NCBI RefSeq assembly: GCF_965208485.1
Contig: NZ_OZ242344.1
Location: 248,001-312,000, forward strand
From: Poriferisodalis sp965208485
GTDB taxonomy: Bacteria; Actinomycetota; Acidimicrobiia; Acidimicrobiales; Poriferisodalaceae
Reading direction: 5' to 3'
Length of the DNA: 64,000 bases
Position 1 is the stretch's first letter. The number at the start of each line of letters is the position of its first letter. Positions 1 to 8,240 of the stretch are shown here, in pieces. The position numbers were made by a program, and so were the translations under genes. The notes beneath the pieces are model-generated. The model saw nothing but the letters and a program-made list of their open reading frames with translations. It had not been told where the DNA came from and did not search any database.

Positions 1-902
1 TCGTGTACTCCGCCCGCAAGCCCGAGATGAGCGACCTGGTGCTCGGCTATGTCAGCGAGCAGAACGCTGCGGGAGCCAACCTGCGGCCCCAGACCACCTG
101 CCGTGCGATCGGCGTCGTCCTGGGCATCCAGCACCGCACGCCGTGGGACCGCGCCGGGGAGACCTGGCGGTCGCTGCGTGCCATGAGCGTGGCCGAGCGT
201 CTCGATGCCATTCGTGACCCCGCGACTCGGGCTCAGATGGTGGCCGAGGCCAACTCGTCGGACAGGAACTCGACCGGCATGGCGAACTCCCTCGTCGACC
301 TGAGCCGGCTGTACCTGCTCGACGCCGTCAACCCGAACTACCGGATCGGGCCCGACGACACGCTCGAGGCGCAGGCTGCGGCTGCGGGAGTGACCCCGGT
401 GGAGCTGTTCCTGGATGCCACCGATCGCTCGGACGGCACCGTGATGCTGAGCCTGCCCGTGCTGAACCAGGATTTCGACGCGATCGAGCGGCTGCTCAGC
501 CACGACTCGATCGTGATGGGCCTCGCCGACGCCGGCGCCCACGTCGGGCAGATCATGGACTCCAGCCAGCCCACGTTCTTCCTGTCCCACTGGGTGCGCG
601 ACAACGGGTTCTTTTCATTGCCCGAAGGCATCCGCCGGATCACGTCGGACACGGCAGACCTGTTCGGCCTGACCGACCGCGGGCGGCTCGAATCGGGTCG
701 CTACGCGGACATCAACATCATCGATCTCGAGCGCTTGTCGCTGTCGGGACCCGAGTACGTCTACGACTTCCCGGCTGGCGCCGGCCGCTACATCCAGCGG
801 GGTGCCGGCTACGACGCCACGCTCGTGAACGGGCAGGTCTTCATGCGCGACGGCGAGCACACCGGAGCGCTCGCCGGCCGCACGCTGCGCTCGACTGACT
901 AG
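1..902 (+). CDS. N-acyl-D-amino-acid deacylase-type amidohydrolase, 3' part
   Basis: C-terminal ~300 residues of a metal-dependent amidohydrolase of the D-aminoacylase / N-acyl-D-glutamate deacylase type, which removes acyl groups from N-acyl-D-amino acids in the cytoplasm. The 5' end lies outside the window; the GTG at 3 is only the first in-frame start-like codon. Visible features are the GLADAGAHVGQIMD segment (with the late metal/catalytic Asp region of this superfamily), the helix IRRITSDTADLFGLTDRG and the GRYADINIIDLE segment of the C-terminal composite beta domain, all typical of amidohydrolases. The stop codon TAG at 900-902 lies inside the terminal CTAGTG of an inverted-repeat element (899-998), so the natural C-terminus may have been altered by that insertion. 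Family is secure; substrate is not. Confidence 0.85.
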   Translation, partial: VYSARKPEMSDLVLGYVSEQNAAGANLRPQTTCRAIGVVLGIQHRTPWDRAGETWRSLRAMSVAERLDAIRDPATRAQMVAEANSSDRNSTGMANSLVDLSRLYLLDAVNPNYRIGPDDTLEAQAAAAGVTPVELFLDATDRSDGTVMLSLPVLNQDFDAIERLLSHDSIVMGLADAGAHVGQIMDSSQPTFFLSHWVRDNGFFSLPEGIRRITSDTADLFGLTDRGRLESGRYADINIIDLERLSLSGPEYVYDFPAGAGRYIQRGAGYDATLVNGQVFMRDGEHTGALAGRTLRSTD

Positions 903-1448
903 TGGTGTGTCGCGGTTTTCTTGCGGGCAGGTCGCGGCCCGCTGACCTGCGGAAACAGGCTTCGGCAGGCCCTGCGCAAATTGCCGACGCACCACTAGCC
1001 CTGATTGTTCACGGGAATTGAGGTGATCGCTTTTTCTGTGTGCTGGGTGCTGGTTTTGGCGATGTGAAGTGGCGGCTTCGTCGGGTGGTTCGTGTTCCCA
1101 GATGCGTACAGGGGTCCAGCCGGCGGTCTCGAGGCGGGCGTCGGTGTCTGCGTCGCGGGCGCGGTTGCGGGCGATCTTGGTCTCCCAGTACTCGGCGTTG
1201 CGGCGGGGCTTCGTTCCGTGTTCGGGGCAGCCGTGCCAGAAGCAGCCGTCCACGAAGATTGCTACCCGCAGGCGGGGGAACACCAAGTCGGCTTCGCGGC
1301 GCACCTCAGGCAGCGGACGTCGGTGCACGAAGTAGCGCAGACCGCGCCGGTGCAGCGCTGAGCGGATGAGCCTTTCCGGTCCCGTGTCGCGGGACCGCTG
1401 CTTGGACATGCGTTCCGACGCTGGTCCGGGCAGCGCTTTCGGCTCCAC
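615..1448 (-). CDS. vsr: Vsr-type very-short-patch repair endonuclease with antisense tail
   Basis: Nicks DNA 5' of T:G mismatches made by deamination of 5-methylcytosine. The first ~140 residues are a complete Vsr domain: RMSKQRSRDTGPE near residue 13 (the conserved R-S-x-D-T-x-P-E start), then the DLVFPRLRVAIFVDGCFWHGCPEH core around residues 54-78 with the metal-binding Asp and the FWHGCP motif, then NRARDADTDARL and the VRIWEHE end segment. Start GTG at 1448; ATG at 1409 is possible. The usual family length is about 130-160 residues, but this frame has no stop until 615 and therefore runs through the inverted-repeat element and antisense to the deacylase gene; residues after ~145 look non-native. 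No partner cytosine methyltransferase is seen in the window. Confidence 0.75.
   Translation of the reverse strand: MEPKALPGPASERMSKQRSRDTGPERLIRSALHRRGLRYFVHRRPLPEVRREADLVFPRLRVAIFVDGCFWHGCPEHGTKPRRNAEYWETKIARNRARDADTDARLETAGWTPVRIWEHEPPDEAATSHRQNQHPAHRKSDHLNSREQSGLVVRRQFAQGLPKPVSAGQRAATCPQENRDTPLVSRAQRAAGERSGVLAVAHEDLPVHERGVVAGTPLDVAAGASREVVDVLGSRQRQALEIDDVDVRVATRFEPPAVGQAEQVCRVRRDPADAFGQ
899..998. repeat. MITE-like inverted-repeat element, copy 1
   Basis: 100-bp segment bounded by CTAGTGGTGTGTCG on the left and the reverse complement of CTAGTGGTGCGTCG on the right, with an inner stem GCAGGTC/GACCTGC. It sits between two converging genes and supplies the stop codon of the left one. The termini resemble those of the element at 58451-58560 (shared pattern CTAGTGnnGyGTC). 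It has no coding capacity, so a transposase-dependent miniature element is the likeliest reading; this is inferred from structure only. Confidence 0.5.
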
Positions 1449-1608
1449 CTGGTCGGTTCTACCAGCCGGAGGCGGGACGCTGGAAGTGCGCGGGCCGAAA
1501 TGACAGCAAGACCAACAGGGCGGGCCGAGCGTGCTGTGTTGCAGTCCTGCTCATACGCTGCCGAGCGACTACAGCGCAGGAGTCCTGGAATAGACCGGAA
1601 ACTTGGAC

Positions 1609-2856
1609 ATGACTCGATCTCGACTCCGCAGGTCATGGCGCCGCTGGGTGCCGACGGCAGCAGCGTTGGCAGCGGCCGTCTTTGTAGCGGCGGCATGCAC
1701 CGGGGGCGACGCGGACGACGGCACTGATGACGGTTTCGACGGCACCGTCCGCATCGGCGTGGCCGTGAGCGAGACCGGCCGGTTCGCCGCCGAAGGCAAG
1801 GCTGTGCGTCAGGGCTACGACACTTGGCTTCGCTGGGTGAACGAGGAGCAGGGCGGGATCCGCGTCGGCGACGACCTATATCGGGCTGAGATCATCTATC
1901 GCGACGACGAGTCCGATCCCGACCGGATCGGCGCCCTCATCGAGCTGCTCATCGACGAGGACGAGGTCGACTTCCTTCTCGGCCCGTATTCCAGCACGCT
2001 GACCGGCCCGGCCAGCGTTGCCGCTGAGGCCCGCGGCGTGATCATGGTCGAAGGCAATGGCGCATCTGACAGCCTCTTTGAGCGCGGCTATCGCAATCTC
2101 TTCTACGTCGGCGTGGTCGCCTCGGACTACACACGATCGAGCATCGAGCTGCTCGCCGAGCGCGGTGCGCGCACCGCAGTCGTGGCCCACGAGGACACGC
2201 CGTTCGCCACCTCGGTCGCGCAGGGGGCGCAACGCCACCTTGAGGCCAACAGCGTCGAGGTGCTGGCGATGGAGCGCTACCCGGTCGGCGTCGACAACGT
2301 CGACGACCTCATGACCGAGTTCGCGGCACTCGAGCCGGACATCTTCGTGGGTGGCGGCCACTACGACGACGCCGTGCTGTTCCTGCGGTCTGCACAAGAG
2401 CAGGACTTCGGTCCCGACGCCATGCTCATCACGGTCGGCCCGGCCAACCCGCAGCTGATTTCCGACCTCGGCAGTGGCGCCGACGGCGCGCTCGGACCCA
2501 CCGCGTGGGAGTCCGTGATGGCCTACGAAGGCCCAAGTCTCGGCACGGCGAGTGCGTACGCCGACACCTACGAGAGCCTGTGGGGTGAGTCGCCCATCTA
2601 CCAAGCAGCCGGGTCAACCGCCGCTGCGCTCGCCCTGCACCTCGCCATCGAGGCCGCCGCCAGCCTCGACGCCGATGCTGTGGGTGATGCACTGCGCAAT
2701 CTGGACATCGACACGTTCTACGGCCCGATCCGTTTCGACGAGCGCGGCGTCAACGTGGCCAAGCCGATGGGCACCGTCCAAGTGCAAGACGGCCGCATCG
2801 TGGTAGTTGCACCCGCGGCTGCCGCCGAGCGAGCGCTTGTGTACCCGGCGCGCTAG
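1609..2856 (+). CDS. ABC transporter substrate-binding lipoprotein, branched-chain amino acid type
   Basis: Periplasmic-type ligand-binding protein of the LivJ/LivK class (type I fold), anchored as a lipoprotein: basic N-terminus, hydrophobic stretch and a lipobox ending VAAAC with the lipidated Cys at residue 30. The start VRIGVAVSETGRFAAEGKAVRQGYD and the later VDFLLGPYSSTLTGPASVAAE are the classic Peripla_BP_6 landmarks. 415 residues from ATG 1609; a TTG six bases upstream (1603) is less likely. No permease or ATPase genes lie beside it, so it is either an orphan or works with a transporter elsewhere. The ligand cannot be read from sequence; amides, amino acids and urea are all known for the family. 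It converges on the AhpD-like gene with a 4-bp tail overlap. Confidence 0.88.
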   Translation: MTRSRLRRSWRRWVPTAAALAAAVFVAAACTGGDADDGTDDGFDGTVRIGVAVSETGRFAAEGKAVRQGYDTWLRWVNEEQGGIRVGDDLYRAEIIYRDDESDPDRIGALIELLIDEDEVDFLLGPYSSTLTGPASVAAEARGVIMVEGNGASDSLFERGYRNLFYVGVVASDYTRSSIELLAERGARTAVVAHEDTPFATSVAQGAQRHLEANSVEVLAMERYPVGVDNVDDLMTEFAALEPDIFVGGGHYDDAVLFLRSAQEQDFGPDAMLITVGPANPQLISDLGSGADGALGPTAWESVMAYEGPSLGTASAYADTYESLWGESPIYQAAGSTAAALALHLAIEAAASLDADAVGDALRNLDIDTFYGPIRFDERGVNVAKPMGTVQVQDGRIVVVAPAAAAERALVYPAR

Positions 2857-3422
2857 CGGCCCATCGTGAAGAACTCGTCGTTGGGCCGCATCGACGTCAG
2901 GTGGGCCATCCGGTTCGACAGGGCGAACAGGCCGGTGATGGCGCCGATGTCCCAGATGTCGTCGTCGCTGAACCCATGAGCCCGCAGCTCGTCGTGGTCG
3001 CAGGCTGAGGCCGACCAGGGCTCGCGGCACATCTTCAGGGCGAAATCGATCATGGCACGTTGCCGGTCGGTGAGATCGGCCTTCGTCGGGTCCACGGCCA
3101 GTTGGTCTGCCAGCAGCGGATCCTTGGCCCGGATGCGCAGGATCGCCCCGTGCGCCACCACGCAGTAGAGGCAGTTGTTGGCCCCGCTGGTGGCCACCAC
3201 GACCATCTCCCGCTCGGCCTTCGTCAGTCCGCTCTCGCCCTCCATCAGCGCGTCGTGGTACGCCATGAACGCTCTCATCTCGTCGGGCCGGTGCGCCAGT
3301 GCGAGGAACACGTTGGGCACGAAGCCGGTCTTGGACTGGATGAGCTCGATCCGCTCGCGCAGGTCCTCGGGCATGTCCGCGATGTCGGGCACAGGGAAGG
3401 TCGAAATGGCTGGCTCGGTCAT
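2853..3422 (-). CDS. Peroxidase-related / AhpD-like carboxymuconolactone decarboxylase family protein
   Basis: 189-residue member of the CMD/AhpD fold, in the 'peroxidase-related enzyme' group. The redox motif C84-L-Y-C87 followed by H91 (CLYCVVAH) matches the AhpD-type active site, in which two cysteines and a nearby His act in alkylhydroperoxidase-like thiol chemistry. N-terminal RIELIQSKTGFVPNVFLALA and the segment DRQRAMIDFALKMCREPW are family signatures. Starts at ATG 3422 and is transcribed alone. Its exact substrate is unknown; in mycothiol-using bacteria such proteins are generally thought to help with peroxide or oxidised thiol turnover, which is inference here. Confidence 0.88.
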   Translation of the reverse strand: MTEPAISTFPVPDIADMPEDLRERIELIQSKTGFVPNVFLALAHRPDEMRAFMAYHDALMEGESGLTKAEREMVVVATSGANNCLYCVVAHGAILRIRAKDPLLADQLAVDPTKADLTDRQRAMIDFALKMCREPWSASACDHDELRAHGFSDDDIWDIGAITGLFALSNRMAHLTSMRPNDEFFTMGR

Positions 3423-3534
3423 GCCCGCAGCCTAGGGACCTGCCCCGGGAGCATTCCGCCCAGTCGCCGTCGTCGGTACCCTCTGTCTCAGGTCGTCAGG
3501 TACTCCGACAGGCGCTCAACGAGGACATAAGGTC

Positions 3535-3572
3535 GCGTATATATCTGCTTGGCAGCGTATATCCTGCCGAGC
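3535..3572 (+). promoter_or_regulatory. Probable VapB operator upstream of the toxin-antitoxin pair
   Basis: Two direct copies of GCGTATAT start at 3535 and 3555, exactly 20 bp apart (about two helical turns), and the second lies in a small inverted repeat GGCAG-8 nt-CTGCC (3551-3568) that ends just before the antitoxin GTG. This arrangement suits binding of ribbon-helix-helix antitoxin dimers that autoregulate the operon. Inferred from layout only. Confidence 0.4.
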
Positions 3573-3767
3573 GTGGGAAAGCATCTGATTGATCTTGACG
3601 AGGATGCCCTGTCGGCAGCCCGGGCCGAGCTCGGCACGGACACCATCAAGGCCACGGTGAATTCGGCACTGCAGGTCGCATGCTCCGCTCGGCGCGAGCG
3701 GGTCGCCGCTGCACTCGACGCTCTGGCGGACTTCGAGTTCGAGGACCGCGGGCGCGCGTGGCGCTGA
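3573..3767 (+). CDS. VapB-like ribbon-helix-helix antitoxin
   Basis: Short (64-residue) antitoxin of a type II system. The N-terminus HLIDLDEDALSAARAELGT followed by KATVNSAL matches the actinobacterial VapB pattern (short beta strand, helix, helix) seen in proteins reading roughly 'TIDLDDDALAAARELLGTKTKTATVNAAL'. Start is taken as GTG 3573, which places the strand at the extreme N-terminus as usual; a TTG at 3549 would add eight residues. It overlaps the toxin start by 10 bp, indicating translational coupling. It should neutralise the downstream PIN toxin and repress its own promoter. Confidence 0.75.
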   Translation: MGKHLIDLDEDALSAARAELGTDTIKATVNSALQVACSARRERVAAALDALADFEFEDRGRAWR

Positions 3768-4171
3768 CGCACCTCTTCGACACCAGTGTGCTCACGAGGC
3801 TGTCCCACGGTGCTGTTCGCGTCGCGGCCGAGCATCTCGTCGCGGCGGGGCGGGCAGCACGCATCGGCATCAGCGACCTCGAGATCGGCTTTTCGGCCCG
3901 TAATGTCGACGAATGGGACGACTTGGCGAGCGGTGTCGGCGAATTGCAGCTGATCGAGACATCGGCCGAACATGTGCGTCGTGCACGTCAGACGCAGCGA
4001 CTCCTTGCAGAGCGCGGGCTACGGGGACGACCGATCCCTGATTTGCTGATCGCGGCAGCCGCCGAAGTCTCCCAGCTCACTGTGCTGCACTATGACAGCG
4101 ACTTCGAACTCATTGCCACGGTGACCGGCCAGCGATGCGAATGGGTCGTTCCAAGAGGATCCATCGACTGA
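3758..4171 (+). CDS. VapC-like PIN-domain toxin ribonuclease
   Basis: 137-residue PIN nuclease, Mg-dependent and expected to cleave RNA when freed from its antitoxin. The acidic active-site set is visible: D8 in LFDTSVLTRL, E42 in ISDLEIGFS, D95 in RPIPDLLIAA, and D113/D115 in LHYDSDFELIA. The start GTG 3758 overlaps the antitoxin stop; a longer upstream extension of the frame is just a shadow of the antitoxin gene. Usual family length is 125-140 residues, so the protein looks intact. Pair orientation and overlap are standard for VapBC. Confidence 0.88.
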   Translation: MALTHLFDTSVLTRLSHGAVRVAAEHLVAAGRAARIGISDLEIGFSARNVDEWDDLASGVGELQLIETSAEHVRRARQTQRLLAERGLRGRPIPDLLIAAAAEVSQLTVLHYDSDFELIATVTGQRCEWVVPRGSID

Positions 4172-4204
4172 GCCCGAGGCCCCGGCACGTGAACAGCGCA
4201 CCCG

Positions 4205-4353
4205 CTATCGAACGTCGAGGCGAACGATTGTGGCCAGTGCTGCTGGATGCGACACACGAGAGCGCCGGCATCGACCTCGCTGCGGTGCGCCGTTACCGGC
4301 AGGACCGCGTGCGCGCCGAGATGGCTGCCAGGGGCATTCTCTGCCACACTTGA
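4205..4353 (+). pseudogene. Short remnant of an M24-type peptidase / creatinase N-terminus
   Basis: A ~45-codon stretch contains IDLAAVRRYRQDRVRAEM followed by AARGI, which resembles the opening of the N-terminal domain of Xaa-Pro peptidase-like M24 proteins (pattern LRxYRLxRVRxEMxxRDI). The frame stops straight after, where such proteins would continue with a 'DPVNIRYATG'-like strand, and nothing further of the protein follows. It is best read as the stub of a deleted gene. The match is short, so the call is tentative. Confidence 0.35.
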
Positions 4354-4373
4354 CATGATTCGCTTTGGGGCGG

Positions 4374-5540
4374 TCAGAAACTCCGGTCGCCGGAGTCCTG
4401 GCCCAGCAGCACCCTGCCGGCAGTGTCCATCTGGTAACCCCCCACCATGAAATGGCCCGCGACGGCACGCACGTCGTTCAGCAGCGCACCGAGCGGCGAT
4501 GACGTGAAGTTGGCGGTGCTGCCGGCCGCATCAGCCAGCGTCTCGACCGCGGCAATGCAGTTCTGGACACTCCACGAACAGGCCAAGCGGGCGCGGGCGT
4601 GCTGGGCGGGGGTGATCTCGCCGTGCGTTGCTGCGGCGTGCCAGATCTCGTCGAGCTGGTCGGCAACGTAGGAGCGGCCTGCGCCGGCGAGCGCAGTGGC
4701 ACGGGCAATTGCTGCGTGAGCATCGGGCCGACCAGCCAGTTCAGCGCGAGCGAACAGCGGGGTCTTGGCGTTGGCGAGGGCCGTGAACTCGTCGATGGCC
4801 CGGTCGGCGATGCCCGAGGCCACCCCGGTCTTGGGGAACGGGAACCGCAGCGTCGAGGGCAAGCGGTAGAAGGGGTGCTCGTTGGGTCTGGGCAGCGAGT
4901 AGCTCTCTGCCACGCCGGCCCGCCCGCTGGGGACGAAGCAGTCGGTCAGCACCACGTCGTGGCTGCCGGTGCCGCGCAGCCCCAGCGTGTGCCAGGTGTC
5001 TTCGATGAGCGAAGGATCGGCGGGCACCAGCACATGGCAGACGTCTTTGGGTTGGCTGCCGTCGACGACGTTTGCCACGACCCACCAGTCGGCCACGGAG
5101 CACCCGCTCACGAAGGTCCAGCGACCGTTGACGATCCAGCCGCCGTCTGTCGCGCGTGCGATACCGCGAGGCACGCCTGAACCGGCGATGACGGCCTGCG
5201 GATGGGAGGCATAGAACGCAGCGACCGTCGCCGGTTCAAGATGAGCCGCGAAGATCTCGGCTTCCTCGTTGCAGGTCATGGCAACCCACCCGGTCGAGGG
5301 GTGCTCGTAGGTGATCTTGCGAGAGAACTCGATGAACTCGGCGGGGTGACGGCCGAGCCCGCCCAGCTCCGCCGGAACGATCAGCTTCATGAGGCCGTGG
5401 CGTCCGAGGTCGGAGAAGATCTCCCGATCGGGATTGCGTTCGGCGTCGCAGCGCTCCCCGCAGACGCGCACCCGCGCCAGCATCTCGTCGCTCAGCTCGC
5501 TTGGCGGGCGAGACCGCGGCGATGCGTGGCTGCGGGCCAT
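4374..5540 (-). CDS. Acyl-CoA dehydrogenase-fold flavoprotein
   Basis: 388-residue protein of the acyl-CoA dehydrogenase superfamily (FAD or FMN binding, all-helical N and C domains around a beta barrel). Landmarks: LGRHGLMKLIVPAELGGLG near residue 48, a middle-domain region GGWIVNGRWTFVSGCSVADWW around 130-150, the LRGTGSHDVVLTDCFVP segment near 190, and a C-terminal helix bundle ending VGGYQMDTAGRVLLG. The G-T-G-S-H-D-V pattern and the W-x-x-V-x-G-x-W-x-F-x-S-G-C segment are shared with the two-component flavin monooxygenase branch (HsaA / group D hydroxylases), so hydroxylase activity is as plausible as dehydrogenation. Transcribed divergently from the CoA-transferase at 5632, which suggests a shared CoA-thioester catabolic context. 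Confidence 0.82.
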   Translation of the reverse strand: MARSHASPRSRPPSELSDEMLARVRVCGERCDAERNPDREIFSDLGRHGLMKLIVPAELGGLGRHPAEFIEFSRKITYEHPSTGWVAMTCNEEAEIFAAHLEPATVAAFYASHPQAVIAGSGVPRGIARATDGGWIVNGRWTFVSGCSVADWWVVANVVDGSQPKDVCHVLVPADPSLIEDTWHTLGLRGTGSHDVVLTDCFVPSGRAGVAESYSLPRPNEHPFYRLPSTLRFPFPKTGVASGIADRAIDEFTALANAKTPLFARAELAGRPDAHAAIARATALAGAGRSYVADQLDEIWHAAATHGEITPAQHARARLACSWSVQNCIAAVETLADAAGSTANFTSSPLGALLNDVRAVAGHFMVGGYQMDTAGRVLLGQDSGDRSF

Positions 5541-5631
5541 CTGGGCAAGCTAACTGCCCTTCCACCATGGTCGCCTGCGTATCGTCATACCGGCTCGACA
5601 CAGCACCCCGGCCTGAGTTCACGGACGCCCC

Positions 5632-8115
5632 ATGAAGTCACCCCACACCACGCACCCCTCGGCGGCAACTCCGCTTGCGGGCATGACTGTGCTCGATCTG
5701 ACTGATCACCGGGGCGAGTTCGGTCCCTGGATGCTGGCCGAGCTGGGCGCCGACGTGATCAAGATCGAGCCGCCCGGCGGCACTGCAGCCCGTTCGGCGC
5801 TGCCACTGCGCTCGCGGCAGGGTCCCGCAGGCGACCTGCGCAGCTGGCAGTTCTGCGCCTACAACTCCAACAAGCGCTCTGTCGTCTTGGATCTGGACGA
5901 CCCGGACGACCGGGGGGTGTTCGAGCGGCTGGCCAGGCTGGCCGACTTCATCTACGAATCCGGCGTGCCGGGATCCCTGGCCTCAGCCGGGTTCTCCCAC
6001 GATGATCTGGCAGGGCTGAACGAGCGGATCATTCATGTGCAGGTCACGCCGTTCGGCCTCGACGGTCCCCGAAGCGCTGATCCGGCATCGGAGCTTTCGC
6101 TGGCGGCATTGGGCGGGTCCGCGAACATGCAGGGCATCTACGAGCGCGCGCCGGTGAAGGTCTCGGTCGCGCAGGCATGGCGCCACGCGGGCGCCGAGGC
6201 CGCTGCTGCGGGTCTGATGGCCCACGCCCGCATGCGCGCCAGCGGGTCGGCACAGCATGTCGGCGTGTCGGCTCAAGCGGCGATGACGTGGACGCTGCTC
6301 AATGCGATGGAGACCCACGCGATCTGCGGGAGGGACTTCAAGCGCTCGGGGACGGTTGCTCAGCTCGCCGTACCTCTCCAGATGCGTTATCGCACTCGGG
6401 ACGGGTGGGCAATCGCCGCAGCTCGCGGCGTGGCAACCGGTCGGCTGCTCGAGTGGTACATCGAGGAAGGTCTGGCCGACGAGAGCTGGCGTGCCGAGGA
6501 GTGGGACACCTACGACCTGCGAGCCGCGGCCGGCGAACCGGTCAGCCGTACCTTCGACGAGCTCTACCAGGCGATGCTCGGGCTATGCGCGCGGAACACG
6601 AACGCCGAGCTCTTGCAGCGCTCGATGGTGCTGAAGGAGACGATTGCGCCAGTCCACACGGTGGCCGATCTGGCGGATCTCGAGCACTTGCAGGTGCGCG
6701 ATTTCTGGCTAACGGCGAATGCCGGAAACGACGCGGTCGTCGAGCTTCCCGGCGGCCCCGCGACCATCGACGGCGTGCGCATCGGCGCGCAACGGCAGCC
6801 GCCTCGCCTCAATGAGCACGCTGCTGAGATCACGGCGCAACTCGGGAAGGTCACCGCCGACCCCGAGCCCCCAATCCAGCCATTGGCGTGGAGCGTGGGC
6901 ACCGCCGATCTGCCCTTCGCCGGGCTGCGGGTAGCGGACTTCAGCTGGATCGGCGTGGGACCCATCACCGCAAAGGCTCTCGCCGATCACGGCGCGACGG
7001 TGGTGCGGATCGAGTCGAGTTCGCGCCTTGACGGGCTGCGTGCGAACCCGCCGTTCAAGGACGATGTCACCGATGTGGACATGGCCCACTTCTTCGGCGC
7101 CTTCAACACGTCCAAGCTCAGCATGGACATCGACCTCAAGAACCCTGCCGGTGCCGAGATCGCCCGCCGGATGATCGCCTGGGCCGACGTGGTGGTGGAG
7201 TCGTGGACGCCGGGAACGTTCGCCCGCAACATCGCCGACGACGAACTGATCGCCGAGCTGAACCCGCAGGCGATCGTGGTGCACACGTCGCTGTTGGCCA
7301 GCGGCGGCCCGCTGTCGGCATTGGGCGGGTTCGGTTACCACGCGGCAGCCATCGCCGGCTTCTACCCGATCGTGGGCTGGCCCGACCTGCCGCCCGATGG
7401 CCCCTACCTGGCCTATACAGACACCATCTCGCCGCGCATCATCACCGCCACGTTGCTCGCGGCGCTGGACCGTCGGCGCCGGACCGGCGAGGGCTGTGTC
7501 ATCGAAGCCGCGCAGCTCGAGTGCGGTTTGCAGTTTCTCGCTCCCGAATTGGCCGACTACGGCGAGAGCGGCGCCGTCGCCACCCGTATGGGCAACCGTG
7601 ACGTCGAGATGGCCCCGCAGGGTGTCTACCCCTGCGCGGGAGAGGACCGATGGTGTGCGATCACCGTCGCTGACGACACGCAGTGGAAGACGTTCGTGGA
7701 ATTCATGGGCACCCCGTCGTGGTCCCAAGCACCTGAGCTGTCGACGTCACATGGGCGCCTCGCAGCACACGATGCCCTCGACGAGCAAATCGCCGAATGG
7801 ACGGCAGATCAGGACGCTGCGACGCTGGAGCGGCAACTGCTCGATGCCGGGATCGCCGCAGGCATGGTGCAGCGCAGCAGCGACCTGCTGGCAGATCCGC
7901 AGTACGCGCGCCGCGGCTTCCACCGTTGGCTGGAGCACCCCCGCATGGGCACCGTGCCCTATTCGGGCCACCAATACCAGATCGCCGGTTACGACCATGG
8001 ACCGAGGTTTGCAGCGCCGATGCTCGGACAGCACACGTACGACGTTCTGCGCTCCGAGCTCGGATTCACCGACGAGCAGATTGCTGACGCCGCTGCCGCG
8101 GGCGCATTGGGCTGA
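5632..8115 (+). CDS. Double-domain CaiB/BaiF (class III) CoA-transferase
   Basis: 827-residue fusion of two class III CoA-transferase units, which move CoA between carboxylic acids through an aspartyl anhydride. The first unit begins LAGMTVLDLTDHRGEFGPWMLAELGADVIKIEPPGG, the second near residue 425 with LPFAGLRVADFSWIGVGPITAKALADHGATVVRIE. The second unit has the expected catalytic Asp context AYTDTISPRIITATLLAAL. At the equivalent point of the first unit the text is VSVAQAWRHAGAEAAAAGL, with no Asp, so only one unit is likely to be catalytic. Such fusions are known in actinobacteria and resemble the two subunits of the heterodimeric family members. Substrate is unknown. Confidence 0.9.
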   Translation: MKSPHTTHPSAATPLAGMTVLDLTDHRGEFGPWMLAELGADVIKIEPPGGTAARSALPLRSRQGPAGDLRSWQFCAYNSNKRSVVLDLDDPDDRGVFERLARLADFIYESGVPGSLASAGFSHDDLAGLNERIIHVQVTPFGLDGPRSADPASELSLAALGGSANMQGIYERAPVKVSVAQAWRHAGAEAAAAGLMAHARMRASGSAQHVGVSAQAAMTWTLLNAMETHAICGRDFKRSGTVAQLAVPLQMRYRTRDGWAIAAARGVATGRLLEWYIEEGLADESWRAEEWDTYDLRAAAGEPVSRTFDELYQAMLGLCARNTNAELLQRSMVLKETIAPVHTVADLADLEHLQVRDFWLTANAGNDAVVELPGGPATIDGVRIGAQRQPPRLNEHAAEITAQLGKVTADPEPPIQPLAWSVGTADLPFAGLRVADFSWIGVGPITAKALADHGATVVRIESSSRLDGLRANPPFKDDVTDVDMAHFFGAFNTSKLSMDIDLKNPAGAEIARRMIAWADVVVESWTPGTFARNIADDELIAELNPQAIVVHTSLLASGGPLSALGGFGYHAAAIAGFYPIVGWPDLPPDGPYLAYTDTISPRIITATLLAALDRRRRTGEGCVIEAAQLECGLQFLAPELADYGESGAVATRMGNRDVEMAPQGVYPCAGEDRWCAITVADDTQWKTFVEFMGTPSWSQAPELSTSHGRLAAHDALDEQIAEWTADQDAATLERQLLDAGIAAGMVQRSSDLLADPQYARRGFHRWLEHPRMGTVPYSGHQYQIAGYDHGPRFAAPMLGQHTYDVLRSELGFTDEQIADAAAAGALG

Positions 8116-8240
8116 AGGCTCGCCGCTCAGCCTCCGCCTGCTTCTTCTGAGCCCAGATTCACCGGTGTGATGCACGTGGGTGGTGCGGTGTGTCCACCGG
8201 AAAGGCTTCTGAGCCTTCGCGTTTTCGTGGGGTGGGGCTG

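Noticed and set aside
1040..1369. Several long plus-strand frames opposite vsr
   Set aside because: Arg/Gly-rich shadows of the Vsr coding strand without any recognisable motif.
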